A stretch of DNA of 64,000 bases from NCBI RefSeq assembly GCF_014640295.1, contig NZ_BMGR01000005.1:248001-312000 (forward strand), read 5' to 3'. This DNA comes from Paenibacillus abyssi. GTDB lineage: Bacteria; Bacillota; Bacilli; Paenibacillales; Paenibacillaceae. This document shows positions 18,005-27,564 of this stretch, one piece after another (the first letter of the stretch is position 1; each line of letters opens with the position of its first letter). The position numbers were made by a program, and so were the translations under genes. The notes under the pieces were generated by a model that was not told where the DNA came from, searched no databases, and saw only the letters and a list, made by a program, of their open reading frames with translations.

Positions 18005-19213
18005 ATGACGACGGCACCAGATAAAAATATCATCGTAACGAACCAGCCAACTAGAGAACAGCTTGAAAAGATTTACGATATTTTAGATGAATGCTTTTCA
18101 GTAGGCCGAGTTTTTTTCCAAGAAAGATTAGACCTCGATAGCACATATGATCCAGATACAACATGGTTTGCGATGGTCGACGGTGAGATTGCTGCTAATG
18201 TACAAATTTTCCCTCTTTCTATTAGAGTCGGTCAAGCGATCTTGAAAACTGGTGCAATGGGCAGCGTCGGTACAGATCCAAATTATCGCGGAATGGGACT
18301 TGCGCACAAAATTCTTAATGCACAAACAGACTACATGAAAGATACCAATTATGATATAAGTTTACTTCTGGCTAGTAAGCATGCGTTCTATGAAAAGGTT
18401 GGCTGGAGACTGATTCCCGAGACTGCTTACACAATTGAAAAGCGAGCAAGCTTTGAGCAGCAAAGCCGTTACGAAATCATTCCTTTTGAACCTCGTTATC
18501 TTAATGATATCCGTTTCATATATGAACAGTTCAATCAGAATCGCACCTATACCGTAGTCCGTAATGAAACATACTGGAATGATCTAATAAGCTGGCCGGA
18601 ATGGAAAAAAGCAGACTGTCTGCTGCTCCGCAGCAATGAAAAAATTGTAGCTTACGGCATGATTGAAAAGAAGGATACTGAACAAGTATTTATCAACGAG
18701 TTAATGTATTTGAACGAGGCAGTGGACGGTGTTGAACACTTATTTCATGCCTTATGTCAGCTGCGCCCAAATGCAAAACAAATATTAGCGATGCTGCCGG
18801 AGGATCATAAGCTATATTCCTATTATCAACAGCATCAAGCACAATCCATTCCAATTCATTCGGCGATGTGGAAAATGATCAACCTAAATTCTACATTCCA
18901 AAAGCTTCAGCCTGAATTGGAACATCGTCTTAACGGTAATGACTTGATGGCAGATCAAGAACTGTATATAGCGCTTCAATGCGGAGAGGAACATATATAC
19001 CTTGATTACAAGCAGAAGCGGCTTTCCATTTCCGATGTTAGTCATGCTGAATCCTATGTTCCGATAGAAGTGGATGAACGTAATCTGATGACTTATTTGA
19101 TGTTCGGCTATAATGCGGCAGGCGCAACAAAGGATCGTGTTGAACAGGCTATCATTTTGCAAGCCCTATTCCCGAAACAGCAAGCCGTGTTTTATTTGAC
19201 CGACAAATTTTAA
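18005..19213 (+). CDS. GNAT acetyltransferase, Eis-like
   Basis: 402 residues, the length of Eis-type two-GNAT-domain enzymes that end in a sterol-carrier-like domain. The acetyl-CoA loop is seen as GSVGTDPNYRGMGLAHKI near residue 85. Eis relatives acetylate aminoglycosides or protein lysines; the substrate here is unknown. A GGAGG ribosome site lies 8 nt upstream of the ATG. It stands alone between dus and the convergent MurNAc operon. Confidence 0.88.
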   Translation: MTTAPDKNIIVTNQPTREQLEKIYDILDECFSVGRVFFQERLDLDSTYDPDTTWFAMVDGEIAANVQIFPLSIRVGQAILKTGAMGSVGTDPNYRGMGLAHKILNAQTDYMKDTNYDISLLLASKHAFYEKVGWRLIPETAYTIEKRASFEQQSRYEIIPFEPRYLNDIRFIYEQFNQNRTYTVVRNETYWNDLISWPEWKKADCLLLRSNEKIVAYGMIEKKDTEQVFINELMYLNEAVDGVEHLFHALCQLRPNAKQILAMLPEDHKLYSYYQQHQAQSIPIHSAMWKMINLNSTFQKLQPELEHRLNGNDLMADQELYIALQCGEEHIYLDYKQKRLSISDVSHAESYVPIEVDERNLMTYLMFGYNAAGATKDRVEQAIILQALFPKQQAVFYLTDKF

Positions 19214-19239
19214 GCCATTTTCATTTCGACCGATGCTGC

Positions 19240-20163
19240 TTAATCGTTATTCATTTTTGATCTTCCTAGCAAAACAGCACCATAGGCTGCATCCTTAATC
19301 GGCAAGATCAGCTTTGTTTGCGGGTAGCTTTGTGCAAGCTTCCGCTCCAATGCATCTTTTACAAAACGAGATTTTTGCAGCACACTTCCTGCAATGGCAA
19401 TCGGACTGTCATATAACTCTAGTCGCTCAATAACAGGCACCACAAGCTCAAATAGACTGGCTGCACATTGCTCCGCCAGCTCTAGCGCCTGCGCATCCCC
19501 CTTCTCGCAGGCTGTCGTCATAATCGGTGCGAGCTGCGCAATATCTTTTTTCGTTGTATTGTTATGATAAACAAAGCCAATAATCTCTTTCACAGTGCTT
19601 AGCCCTAGCTGCTCGTATACGAGCGCCGGAATGATCGTATTCGTTATTCTTCCGTCCTCTGCTTGAACTAACACGGACAAGAGATCACGCCCAATGCAAT
19701 AGCCGCTTCCCTCGTCATCAATCAGATGGCCAAAGCCTCCTGTGCGATGCTGCTTTCCCTTTTCATTCACCCCGAAGCAAATCGACCCTGTACCGGCAAT
19801 GAGAATAATGCCTTGCATCGCATTTTGTGCTCCGTATAAGGCTGTTTCTTGATCACCGGTAATCGTTAAGGGCCCTATGTAACCATTGTCTCTCACATGC
19901 TTCTCCAAAAAATGAACTACTGACGGATTACTTACTCCTGCCGCTCCTATACAGATATGAGTAACTTCCTCTATATTGCTGCAGTAGAGCTTTGTTCGGT
20001 TAAAAATTTCCTCAAAGGAGGCAGCAATAGCATCAGCATCACCACCGTTATAATTAATTGGCCCTACAGTAAAGGTTAATAAAGCATCTTCCTGGTCATG
20101 GGCAATTGTGACTGCTGTCTTGGTGCCGCCTCCATCAATTCCAACGATATATGCCATACTCAT
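19240..20163 (-). CDS. BadF/BadG-type amino-sugar kinase (GlcNAc or MurNAc kinase)
   Basis: 307 residues of the ASKHA fold. The N-terminal phosphate loop GIDGGGTKTAVTIA is at residues 8-21, and the adenosine motif region is ILIAGTGSICFG near residue 117. Family members phosphorylate GlcNAc or MurNAc. It is the last gene of the MurNAc operon, 6 bp after nagZ, so a MurNAc kinase role (MurK-like) is plausible: the ABC route delivers unphosphorylated sugar, and MurQ needs MurNAc 6-phosphate. GlcNAc kinase activity, possibly alongside, cannot be excluded. Confidence 0.87.
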   Translation of the reverse strand: MSMAYIVGIDGGGTKTAVTIAHDQEDALLTFTVGPINYNGGDADAIAASFEEIFNRTKLYCSNIEEVTHICIGAAGVSNPSVVHFLEKHVRDNGYIGPLTITGDQETALYGAQNAMQGIILIAGTGSICFGVNEKGKQHRTGGFGHLIDDEGSGYCIGRDLLSVLVQAEDGRITNTIIPALVYEQLGLSTVKEIIGFVYHNNTTKKDIAQLAPIMTTACEKGDAQALELAEQCAASLFELVVPVIERLELYDSPIAIAGSVLQKSRFVKDALERKLAQSYPQTKLILPIKDAAYGAVLLGRSKMNND

Positions 20164-20169
20164 GTCCCC

Positions 20170-21735
20170 CTAAAGCTGAATCGTAATGTTGGCAGTTGGA
20201 GTAAGCTCACCATTCAGGATTGGAATAAGTGATTTGAATGCATCTAATGTATACTCAAATGCTGCAATTCCGCAGAACTCACCTTCGATTAATGTTAAAT
20301 CATAGGGTCGGCCCAATGCAATTGCCGTTACTTTACAGTCCGCTGTCAACAGCTTCTGTACAAGCGCAAGCTGGCCTTTGTTTTCACGCGCATTGAACAA
20401 GCCGATTACAACATGCTTGTAGCCTTTAGCCTTTTGCAGCGCTGCGTTAATTTGCTCCTCGCTCGGATCAATGTTGATAATCTCATACGCTGCATGAAAA
20501 TGCTCACCCATATATTGCGGGAAGCTAAGATCTTGATTCACGCTGCTGGATGCAAGATCGGTGCGATAGGAATAGGAGCCCATAAATAATACCTGCTCAT
20601 CATATGTCTGAATTGGCACAATCTCACCGTTAATGCGGCAGATCGTTTCCGTACGCATCAGATCATTCGCACGGCGATGTACATCGCAGCCAACGATCTC
20701 GTAATCCAGCTCCTCCATAGCCGCATATTGGGCTTTATAAGCTAAAATTTTTGTAACAGCTGCATCAATAACCGCTTCATCCAAATCACCGGTTGCTACA
20801 GCTTCTTCTATCAAATGAATCGCTTCTTTAACCGTTTCAGGCGTATGACTAATGAATACCAAATCAATACCTGCTTTAACGGCTCCTAACGCTCCCTTTG
20901 CAGTACCATAATAGCGTTTAATCGCATCCATTTCCAAACAATCCGATACAACTAACCCTTTATATCCTAGTTTCTCTTTTAATATCTCTGTAATAATCGT
21001 ATAAGACATCGTTCCCGGCACGCCGGACTTTTCGATTTGCGGGAATAAAATATGTGCGCTCATAATGGCTTGAGCGCCTTGCTCAATCGCAGCCTTAAAC
21101 GGCAGCAGTTCAAGCTGCTCTAATTCCTCAAGCGTTTTATCAATCGTAGGCAAGCCAATATGCGAATCGACATTTGTATCGCCATGACCCGGAAAATGCT
21201 TAAGCGAGGACATTACGCCTCCATCCTGCAATCCCTTCATCATTTGAATCCCATACTCTGATACCTTCTGGGCAGAATCCCCGTAAGAGCGAACGTTGAT
21301 AACTGGGTTCAAGGCATTATTGTTAACGTCCATCACGGGCGCAAGATTGAAATTAATACCTAATGCTTTCAATTCTCTGGCAGTCATTCTGCCTGCTGCA
21401 TACGCATTTTCAGGTCGGCCTGAAGAAGCAATTGCCATTGCCCCAGCAACATTTGTCGCGTCCTTGGGCATTCGAGTAACTCGACCGCCCTCTTGGTCAA
21501 TCGTAATAAAGCCCGGGATGCCTGTATGTGTCGTGAACCATTGCTGCAACTCCGTTACAAGCCCGCCTAATTGATATTTATTTTCGATATTGTGTGAAAA
21601 TAAAATAATATTGCCGACTTTATACTGCTCGATGACTTCCTTCAGCTCAGGAGATATCTCAGTTGACGGGAAGCCTGTTACGAACATTTGCCCGATCTTC
21701 TCGCGCAAGCTCATTTGTTCTATTGTTTTCATCAA
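20170..21735 (-). CDS. nagZ: Beta-N-acetylglucosaminidase NagZ (GH3)
   Basis: 521 residues. The N-terminal GH3 barrel has IDQEGGRVTR near residue 80, the KHFPGHGDTNVDSH loop with the His-Asp acid/base dyad near 175, and the nucleophile Asp in VVSDCLEMDAI near 245. There is no signal peptide (MMKTIEQMSLREKIGQ), unlike secreted B. subtilis NagZ. It therefore probably removes GlcNAc from imported wall disaccharides or muropeptides in the cytoplasm. It lies 14 bp downstream of the namZ-like gene. Confidence 0.9.
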   Translation of the reverse strand: MMKTIEQMSLREKIGQMFVTGFPSTEISPELKEVIEQYKVGNIILFSHNIENKYQLGGLVTELQQWFTTHTGIPGFITIDQEGGRVTRMPKDATNVAGAMAIASSGRPENAYAAGRMTARELKALGINFNLAPVMDVNNNALNPVINVRSYGDSAQKVSEYGIQMMKGLQDGGVMSSLKHFPGHGDTNVDSHIGLPTIDKTLEELEQLELLPFKAAIEQGAQAIMSAHILFPQIEKSGVPGTMSYTIITEILKEKLGYKGLVVSDCLEMDAIKRYYGTAKGALGAVKAGIDLVFISHTPETVKEAIHLIEEAVATGDLDEAVIDAAVTKILAYKAQYAAMEELDYEIVGCDVHRRANDLMRTETICRINGEIVPIQTYDEQVLFMGSYSYRTDLASSSVNQDLSFPQYMGEHFHAAYEIINIDPSEEQINAALQKAKGYKHVVIGLFNARENKGQLALVQKLLTADCKVTAIALGRPYDLTLIEGEFCGIAAFEYTLDAFKSLIPILNGELTPTANITIQL

Positions 21736-21749
21736 TTGCTCACCATCCG

Positions 21750-22892
21750 CTAACGATATAAATGATATTGCTGTTTCATTTCTGCAAATTGCTTGCTTTC
21801 CTCTGCAAACTGTTCAAGCAGCTGCTTTGCTTGAATATTTTCCGTACGATACATGCTGTCTCCGCCCAGCAAATCGATAAATGGGCGTGAGCCCTCCTTC
21901 ACAGGAGGCAGGAATGAAAATTGCTCATATAAATCTCTTATCGTGAATAATAAGGTTACGCCAACTTCTAACGGCTTCATCACTTGGATGTCTGTTATAT
22001 ATATTTGTACCCCGCCACATAGCTCGCCAGCATGCTTAGATGACGCCGGCTTGAAATGAACAGGACGGAAATGCACGCCTGGAATTCGTTTGGCGTTCAT
22101 CTCATCTGCCAATTGCTGCGCTTGAATGAAGGGAGCGCCAATCATTTCAAATGGGAACGATGTACCGCGTCCTTCGGAGCAGTTGGTACCTTCAAATAAG
22201 CATGTACCTGTATATAATAACGCTGTTTCATATCGCGGTATCCCAAGTGAAGGATGAACCCAAGTTAATTGTGTATCCGGGAAGGACATGCTCCGTTCCC
22301 AGCCCTCCAAACGAACGACATGAAGCGATGCATTCCAATTCATTTGATCATTTGCCATCATTGCTACTTCACCTGCAGTTAGGCCGTAACGAACAGCTAG
22401 CTCGTAATTCCCAACAAATGATTTGAAGTTAGGCTTTAAAATATTCCCTTCCACGTGTACCCCGTTAAGCGGATTCACACGGTCAAGAACAACAAATTCT
22501 ATGCCTGCCTTAGCACAGTCTTCAAGTGCATACAGCATCGTGTATATAAATGTGTAATACCGTACACCAACATCTTGAATATCGTACACAACGATATCTA
22601 CTTCACCCAGCATTTCCTTTGTTAAACGCTTGGAGTCTTTACGGTATAAGCTATAGACCGGAACATTCGTAAGAGGATCCATATACGTCTCTACTAATGC
22701 CCCTGCTTCCAAATCTCCACGGACACCATGCTCAGGTGAAAACATCGCAGTAAGATTAAAGTTTTCATGTAAAATTGCAATCGTTGATTCAAAATCTTTT
22801 GTAAGCCCTGTCGGTGTTGTAATTAATCCTACTCGCTTACCTTCAAACAAATGACGATACTTCGTAATCGAATCGATCCCATTTAACACCAT
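21750..22892 (-). CDS. namZ: DUF1343/GH171 protein, exo-beta-N-acetylmuramidase NamZ-like
   Basis: 380 residues, all one DUF1343 domain. Recognisable blocks are FSPEHGVRGD near residue 75, YDIQDVGVRYYTFI near 117, and ENIL-type and EGRGTSFPFE segments near 150 and 235. B. subtilis NamZ releases MurNAc from the non-reducing end of peptidoglycan fragments. Here no signal peptide is visible, so it is predicted to be cytoplasmic. It stands between anmK and nagZ, the same association as in the B. subtilis ybbC-ybbD cluster. Confidence 0.85.
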   Translation of the reverse strand: MVLNGIDSITKYRHLFEGKRVGLITTPTGLTKDFESTIAILHENFNLTAMFSPEHGVRGDLEAGALVETYMDPLTNVPVYSLYRKDSKRLTKEMLGEVDIVVYDIQDVGVRYYTFIYTMLYALEDCAKAGIEFVVLDRVNPLNGVHVEGNILKPNFKSFVGNYELAVRYGLTAGEVAMMANDQMNWNASLHVVRLEGWERSMSFPDTQLTWVHPSLGIPRYETALLYTGTCLFEGTNCSEGRGTSFPFEMIGAPFIQAQQLADEMNAKRIPGVHFRPVHFKPASSKHAGELCGGVQIYITDIQVMKPLEVGVTLLFTIRDLYEQFSFLPPVKEGSRPFIDLLGGDSMYRTENIQAKQLLEQFAEESKQFAEMKQQYHLYR

Positions 22893-22942
22893 TTAAAGTT
22901 GCCTCCTAGCTGATCTCTTGCTTTATAGTTCCCTCGCATCAT

Positions 22943-24163
22943 TCAAACCTCCTGTGAACGTCCAGGATAGGGCCAAGAAATTTTGCCCATTACTACTGGC
23001 TGAGAAGCTCCAGTTACTAGTTGAATATTGTTTGGTAATCGCTTCATCGTATAATACGCTAGTACAGCAAAAGCAACTGCTTCTTTAGCATCACTATTGC
23101 CACCGATATCCTCCTGCGTCAGCACCTGCACCTTATAGGGTACAAATAATTGCTGCAAATCACGCAATAACGTTTTGTTATAGCTGCCACCGCCACCAAC
23201 TAACAATTGCTGGGCTTGATACTGTGGTGCAATATACCGTTCATAGCTATCGACGATGCTCCATGCTGTTAGGTGTGTAGCTGTAGCAATAACATCTTCA
23301 GCTTTCCAGTTATTAGCCTCCATCCATTCAATAATTTGTGCAACGTATTGTTGACCAAATCGTTCTCTGCCTGTCGATTTCGGTAAAGGCATCGTATAAT
23401 ATTCATCTTGCTGCATCCATTTCAATAGCTCATCAATCACTTGACCGCTCGCAGCAATTCCACCGCCATCATCCATTGTCATTGGCCCGTATAATTGCGC
23501 TACAAGCCCATCGATAATCATATTTCCAGGACCAGTATCAAAAGCAAATACCTGTTCCGGCGAGGCATTTGCAGGAAGAACAGTCACATTTCCTATTCCT
23601 CCAATGTTTTGCAGCAGAAGTGTTTTCTCCGGATGGTTAAACAATAAATATTCAGTAAATGGTACTAACGGCGCTCCTTGTCCACCCATTGCCATGTCAG
23701 CGACTCGAAAGTCTGATACGCAAGGAATTGCTGTGCGATTCGCGATAACTGCACCATCGCCAATTTGAACCGTACAATGCAGGTTATAGCCGTCCATAAT
23801 ATTTTCTTTCGGTGCATGATAGATCGTTTGGCCATGTGATCCTACTGCAAATATTTGTGATGGCTCCAGCCCGCATTTCCCTATAACGGACAATGTGGCT
23901 TGGGCGTATAGTTCACCAAGCCACATATTCATTGCGCCAACTTTATCAATCGTAGCGTTCGCCCGATCAAAAAGCTCAAATATTGAGTTTCTAACTTGCA
24001 TCGGAAAAGGAGTGTTCTCAAAAGCCAGTAATTCAATCTCTACTCCATGCTCTTTTTCCGGCATTGGAGAAAGTTTAATTACCGCTGCATCAATACCATC
24101 TACTGATGTACCAGACATCAAGCCAACTAAGTATGTTACATCGACTTTTGATTGTTTGTCCAT
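22943..24163 (-). CDS. anmK: Anhydro-N-acetylmuramic acid kinase
   Basis: 406 residues. The N-terminal LVGLMSGTSVDGIDAAVI motif is diagnostic of AnmK, and later blocks include LLQNIGGIGNVT and FDTGPGNMIIDGL. The enzyme opens the 1,6-anhydro ring and phosphorylates, giving MurNAc 6-phosphate for MurQ. Its ATG overlaps the stop of the preceding permease gene (TAATG type), so the two are translationally coupled. This implies that the transporter brings in anhydro sugars, at least in part. Confidence 0.93.
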   Translation of the reverse strand: MDKQSKVDVTYLVGLMSGTSVDGIDAAVIKLSPMPEKEHGVEIELLAFENTPFPMQVRNSIFELFDRANATIDKVGAMNMWLGELYAQATLSVIGKCGLEPSQIFAVGSHGQTIYHAPKENIMDGYNLHCTVQIGDGAVIANRTAIPCVSDFRVADMAMGGQGAPLVPFTEYLLFNHPEKTLLLQNIGGIGNVTVLPANASPEQVFAFDTGPGNMIIDGLVAQLYGPMTMDDGGGIAASGQVIDELLKWMQQDEYYTMPLPKSTGRERFGQQYVAQIIEWMEANNWKAEDVIATATHLTAWSIVDSYERYIAPQYQAQQLLVGGGGSYNKTLLRDLQQLFVPYKVQVLTQEDIGGNSDAKEAVAFAVLAYYTMKRLPNNIQLVTGASQPVVMGKISWPYPGRSQEV

Positions 24164-25023
24164 TAACCTTTCACCGCTCCAACCGTTACCCCTTCAAGGA
24201 AGTATTTTTGTAAACTGAAGAACAAAATAAACATTGGAACTGCTGAAATGGTTGCACCTGCCATCATTGGCGCAAAGTAAGTTGTATTCGCAAAGCGGAA
24301 GTTTTTCAAGCCGACCTGAATCGTTTGCATATCCATCGTATTCGTTACTAGGAATGGCCAGAAGAAGTCATTCCATGCTGCCATGAACGTTAGGATCGCC
24401 AGTACTGCCATAACTGTTTTTGATAGAGGCAAAATGATATGCCAGAAGATTTTAGGTTGAGAACAACCTTCGATTTTAGCAGCCTCAATAATTTCAACTG
24501 GAATGGAAGACATGAACTGCTTAACCAAGAAAATGTTATATACCGTTACTATGCTTGGCATAATCAACGCTGTATATGTATTTTGTAATTCAAAAATATT
24601 TACGATCAATATATATAGTGGAACCTGTGTTACTTGGCCAGGAATCATCATAGAGCCTAGCAAAATAGCGAACAAAATGTTTCTCCCTTTAAATCTCATT
24701 TTTGCAAAAGCATATCCTGCAAGTGTAGCAAAAAATACGTTAGATACCGTAATACACGCTGCCACAATAAATGAGTTTATTAACCAATCCCATGAATGTG
24801 GGCTGAAGTTAAAGAAAAATGTATAGGATTCAAATGAAATCTTCGACGGGACAATAGAATAGCTCATTGCACCAGCTTCTACCGGATCACCGAACGAGGA
24901 AATGATCATAAAGTATATCGGGAAAATGGTAGCTGCGGCAAATAGGATAAGGAACGTAATAATTAGACCATTACGGACGAACAGATACCCTTTGCTTCTT
25001 ATGTTATTGTTGAACAAACCCAT
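24163..25023 (-). CDS. ABC transporter permease (MalG-like) of the MurNAc operon
   Basis: 286 residues with about six membrane helices. The EAA loop reads EAAKIEGCSQPKIF near residue 187, and the protein ends EGVTVGAVKG. It is coupled to anmK downstream and lies 17 bp from the partner permease. It probably imports amino-sugar wall fragments. Confidence 0.9.
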   Translation of the reverse strand: MGLFNNNIRSKGYLFVRNGLIITFLILFAAATIFPIYFMIISSFGDPVEAGAMSYSIVPSKISFESYTFFFNFSPHSWDWLINSFIVAACITVSNVFFATLAGYAFAKMRFKGRNILFAILLGSMMIPGQVTQVPLYILIVNIFELQNTYTALIMPSIVTVYNIFLVKQFMSSIPVEIIEAAKIEGCSQPKIFWHIILPLSKTVMAVLAILTFMAAWNDFFWPFLVTNTMDMQTIQVGLKNFRFANTTYFAPMMAGATISAVPMFILFFSLQKYFLEGVTVGAVKG

Positions 25024-25040
25024 AGTATCCTGCCCCTTTC

Positions 25041-25943
25041 CTAGTATTCTATTTCTTTACCCAAAAATTTAAATTGAAGGTATGCAATAAATGCGATAAT
25101 CGCTGCTAGAAGTAATGATTGTGCTGCTGCCTCACCAAACTCAAAATATGTGAACGCATTGTTAAAGATTAACAAACCTACCATTGTTGTTGCATGGTCT
25201 GGTCCACCGCCTGTCATAAGATAAGCGTTTTGGAATACTTGGAAGGAACCAATGACACCTGTAACAAGTAGGAATAGCGTTGTTGGCTTAAGGAAAGGAA
25301 CGACGATAAACCAAAGCTTTTGCAAGAAAGTCGCGCCGTCAATTTCAGCTGCTTCATAATAGCTGTTATCAATACCGAGTAATGCAGCTAGATAGATAAT
25401 AATGGCTGTACCATGACTGGATAGCCATGACATTAATACAAGTGAAAACATGGCAGTTGCGCTGGAACCAAGCCAGTTTTGATTATCAATTCCAAAAAAA
25501 CCCACAACCTGATTGGCAATACCTGATTTTAACGGATCGAAGATCCACAGCCATACAACAGCAAGCGCTACACCAGATGCTACAGCTGGCAAGTAATATA
25601 CAGCTTTAAAGATTGTTTGTGTTCTTTTCTTGAAAGGTATAATCAAAATTGCAATTAAAAAGGATAGAAAAATATTAAATGGAACAGTTAGTAACGTATA
25701 TACTAACGTGTTTTTCAATGCTTTCCAGAAAAGTTCATCTGAAAATGTGTTAACGAAGTTTTCCAGGCCGACATAAGTGGACCCTAATGGACGATATTCT
25801 TGTAAGCTGATCATAAAAGCATTAATTACTGGATATGCGGTAAATAAAGAAAACGCAATAAGTGCTACTGCGATAAACGCGTATCCCCAACCTGAGTCAC
25901 TTTCGAGTTTTAATTTTCTTCTTTTTGTCAACGTTTGATTCAT
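25041..25943 (-). CDS. ABC transporter permease (UgpA-like) of the MurNAc operon
   Basis: 300 residues. About six hydrophobic helices and the EAA loop YEAAEIDGATFLQKL near residue 197 identify a sugar-class inner-membrane permease. The N-terminus is highly basic (TKRRKLKLES), as is common for the cytoplasmic tail. It lies between the binding-protein gene and the second permease. Confidence 0.9.
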   Translation of the reverse strand: MNQTLTKRRKLKLESDSGWGYAFIAVALIAFSLFTAYPVINAFMISLQEYRPLGSTYVGLENFVNTFSDELFWKALKNTLVYTLLTVPFNIFLSFLIAILIIPFKKRTQTIFKAVYYLPAVASGVALAVVWLWIFDPLKSGIANQVVGFFGIDNQNWLGSSATAMFSLVLMSWLSSHGTAIIIYLAALLGIDNSYYEAAEIDGATFLQKLWFIVVPFLKPTTLFLLVTGVIGSFQVFQNAYLMTGGGPDHATTMVGLLIFNNAFTYFEFGEAAAQSLLLAAIIAFIAYLQFKFLGKEIEY

Positions 25944-25997
25944 TGGGTCGCACCTCTCTTCTTCAAAAAAGTAAAAACTCTAGACCAAATTCAGAAG

Positions 25998-26030
25998 GAA
26001 AGCTGTACGCTCTAGCTGCGTACAGCTTTC
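25998..26030 (-). terminator. Stem-loop between binding-protein and permease genes
   Basis: A perfect 13-base inverted repeat (GAAAGCTGTACGC and its complement) around a 7-base loop, directly after the binding-protein stop. No U-run follows, so it is probably an mRNA-stabilising or attenuating hairpin that gives excess binding protein. Confidence 0.7.
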
Positions 26031-26050
26031 ACATGCCAATCTATGACAGA

Positions 26051-27523
26051 CTAGTCAACTACAATACCATCTTCACCGAAGGATTTAATTGCAGCTGCTT
26101 TAACTGCATCATACATTTCTTGTGGAGTAATCTCATTTGCAAGTAATGCTTGTAGTTTAGGAACGATTACTTCCGTTTCAATTTTAATTGCTTCAGCAGC
26201 TAGATCAGTTGGGATATCTGTACGAGCTGGAACCGCTTTAGACATCATAACTTGGTCTGCTTTAACGTTATCTTCATTACGAGGATATTCTTCAAGCACT
26301 GCAGCATTACGTGCAGATTCTGTAATTGGTGTTAAGAACAGTTCATTACTGTAATTAGCCGCAATGGATCCAGAAGATAGGAAATTAATGGCTAAACCAA
26401 TATTCCTAACATGCTCTTCAGAAGGCTCTTTTTTGCCACGAAGCGCAATGTAACCATCAACAACAGCAGTTGGAATGTAACCAGCACCGTTAAATGTAGG
26501 AACAGGAAGCGCAATGTATTCAGCTTCGATTGAATCCGCTACTGCAGAACCATCATTTGCTTTAATTTTTTCATTGTTTAGACGAGCGGAGTTTTCAAAG
26601 CTCGCTAGACCTTTACCAGTGATCATGGTTTGACCAGTTAAGAACATGTTCCAACGCTTACCTGCATCGATAGAGCTTAGTTCTTTAGGCATTGAACCAT
26701 CATCGATCATTTGACGGATACCTTCAAGCAGACCTAAAAAGTTTTTGCTTGTGTAAGAGTACTTAAGGCTTTCATCAAAGTAGTCTGGCAAACCAGCAGA
26801 TTTAGCCATAATACTAAGATAGTCCTTAGATGTAACACCAGATGTTGCGAAAACGAAACCATACTGAGTTATTTCACCTTTATCGTTTTTAACGACACCT
26901 TTACTAATTGCATCGCGGAATTGTTCATATGTCCAACCGTTTTGTTGAACATTTTTCCAGTCGATACCAGCATCCTCTAAGAACTGTTTGTTACCGCCGA
27001 TAGAATGAATGGCCAAGTAGGCTGGCAAACCATATTGGGAATCGCCCAATTGGAAGTATTTCATTGCAACTTCATCATAATCTGCTTTAACTTCATCTGA
27101 AAGTACAGCATTAAGATCAAGTAGAACGTCTAGTGCAACATATTTAGAAATTGCTGTAGAACCAACCCAAGCGATATCTGGAGGAGAACCCGCATTTACT
27201 TGAGTATCAAGTTTTTGTGTCATATCTTCCCAGCTAGCTGGTTCGATTTTCAAAGTCAGGTGGGGATACAATTCATTAAATTCTTTTTCCATATCTGCAA
27301 AACGTGCCTGGTAGTTAGCCGATACTGGAGGCAATAATGCAGTAATCGTATCTTTTTGCAGTTCAGAACCACTGTTGCTGCTGCCTTGGTTTCCGGAATT
27401 TGTAGAATCTGGTGCGTTATTTCCGTTTCCTCCACAAGCGGATAATAGTGATAACATCATGATTACTGACAAAAATAGAGTTAATACACTTGATCTTTTT
27501 TTCATCGATAGTAGCCTCCTCAA
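26051..27523 (-). CDS. Extracellular sugar-binding lipoprotein of the MurNAc operon
   Basis: 490 residues, family-1 solute-binding fold. The signal peptide ends in lipobox LLSAC (Cys near residue 30), followed by a linker rich in Gly, Asn and Ser. The best start is debatable: 27523 (MRRLLSMKKRSS) or the internal ATG at 27505 (MKKRSSVL). It follows murQ by 41 bp. Because everything around it acts on MurNAc, its ligand is probably MurNAc, anhydro-MurNAc or a MurNAc-GlcNAc disaccharide (inference from context). Confidence 0.9.
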   Translation of the reverse strand: MRRLLSMKKRSSVLTLFLSVIMMLSLLSACGGNGNNAPDSTNSGNQGSSNSGSELQKDTITALLPPVSANYQARFADMEKEFNELYPHLTLKIEPASWEDMTQKLDTQVNAGSPPDIAWVGSTAISKYVALDVLLDLNAVLSDEVKADYDEVAMKYFQLGDSQYGLPAYLAIHSIGGNKQFLEDAGIDWKNVQQNGWTYEQFRDAISKGVVKNDKGEITQYGFVFATSGVTSKDYLSIMAKSAGLPDYFDESLKYSYTSKNFLGLLEGIRQMIDDGSMPKELSSIDAGKRWNMFLTGQTMITGKGLASFENSARLNNEKIKANDGSAVADSIEAEYIALPVPTFNGAGYIPTAVVDGYIALRGKKEPSEEHVRNIGLAINFLSSGSIAANYSNELFLTPITESARNAAVLEEYPRNEDNVKADQVMMSKAVPARTDIPTDLAAEAIKIETEVIVPKLQALLANEITPQEMYDAVKAAAIKSFGEDGIVVD

Positions 27524-27564
27524 TTTTTAAAAGCATCAATCCAGTTATTCCATTTCTTTTCCAC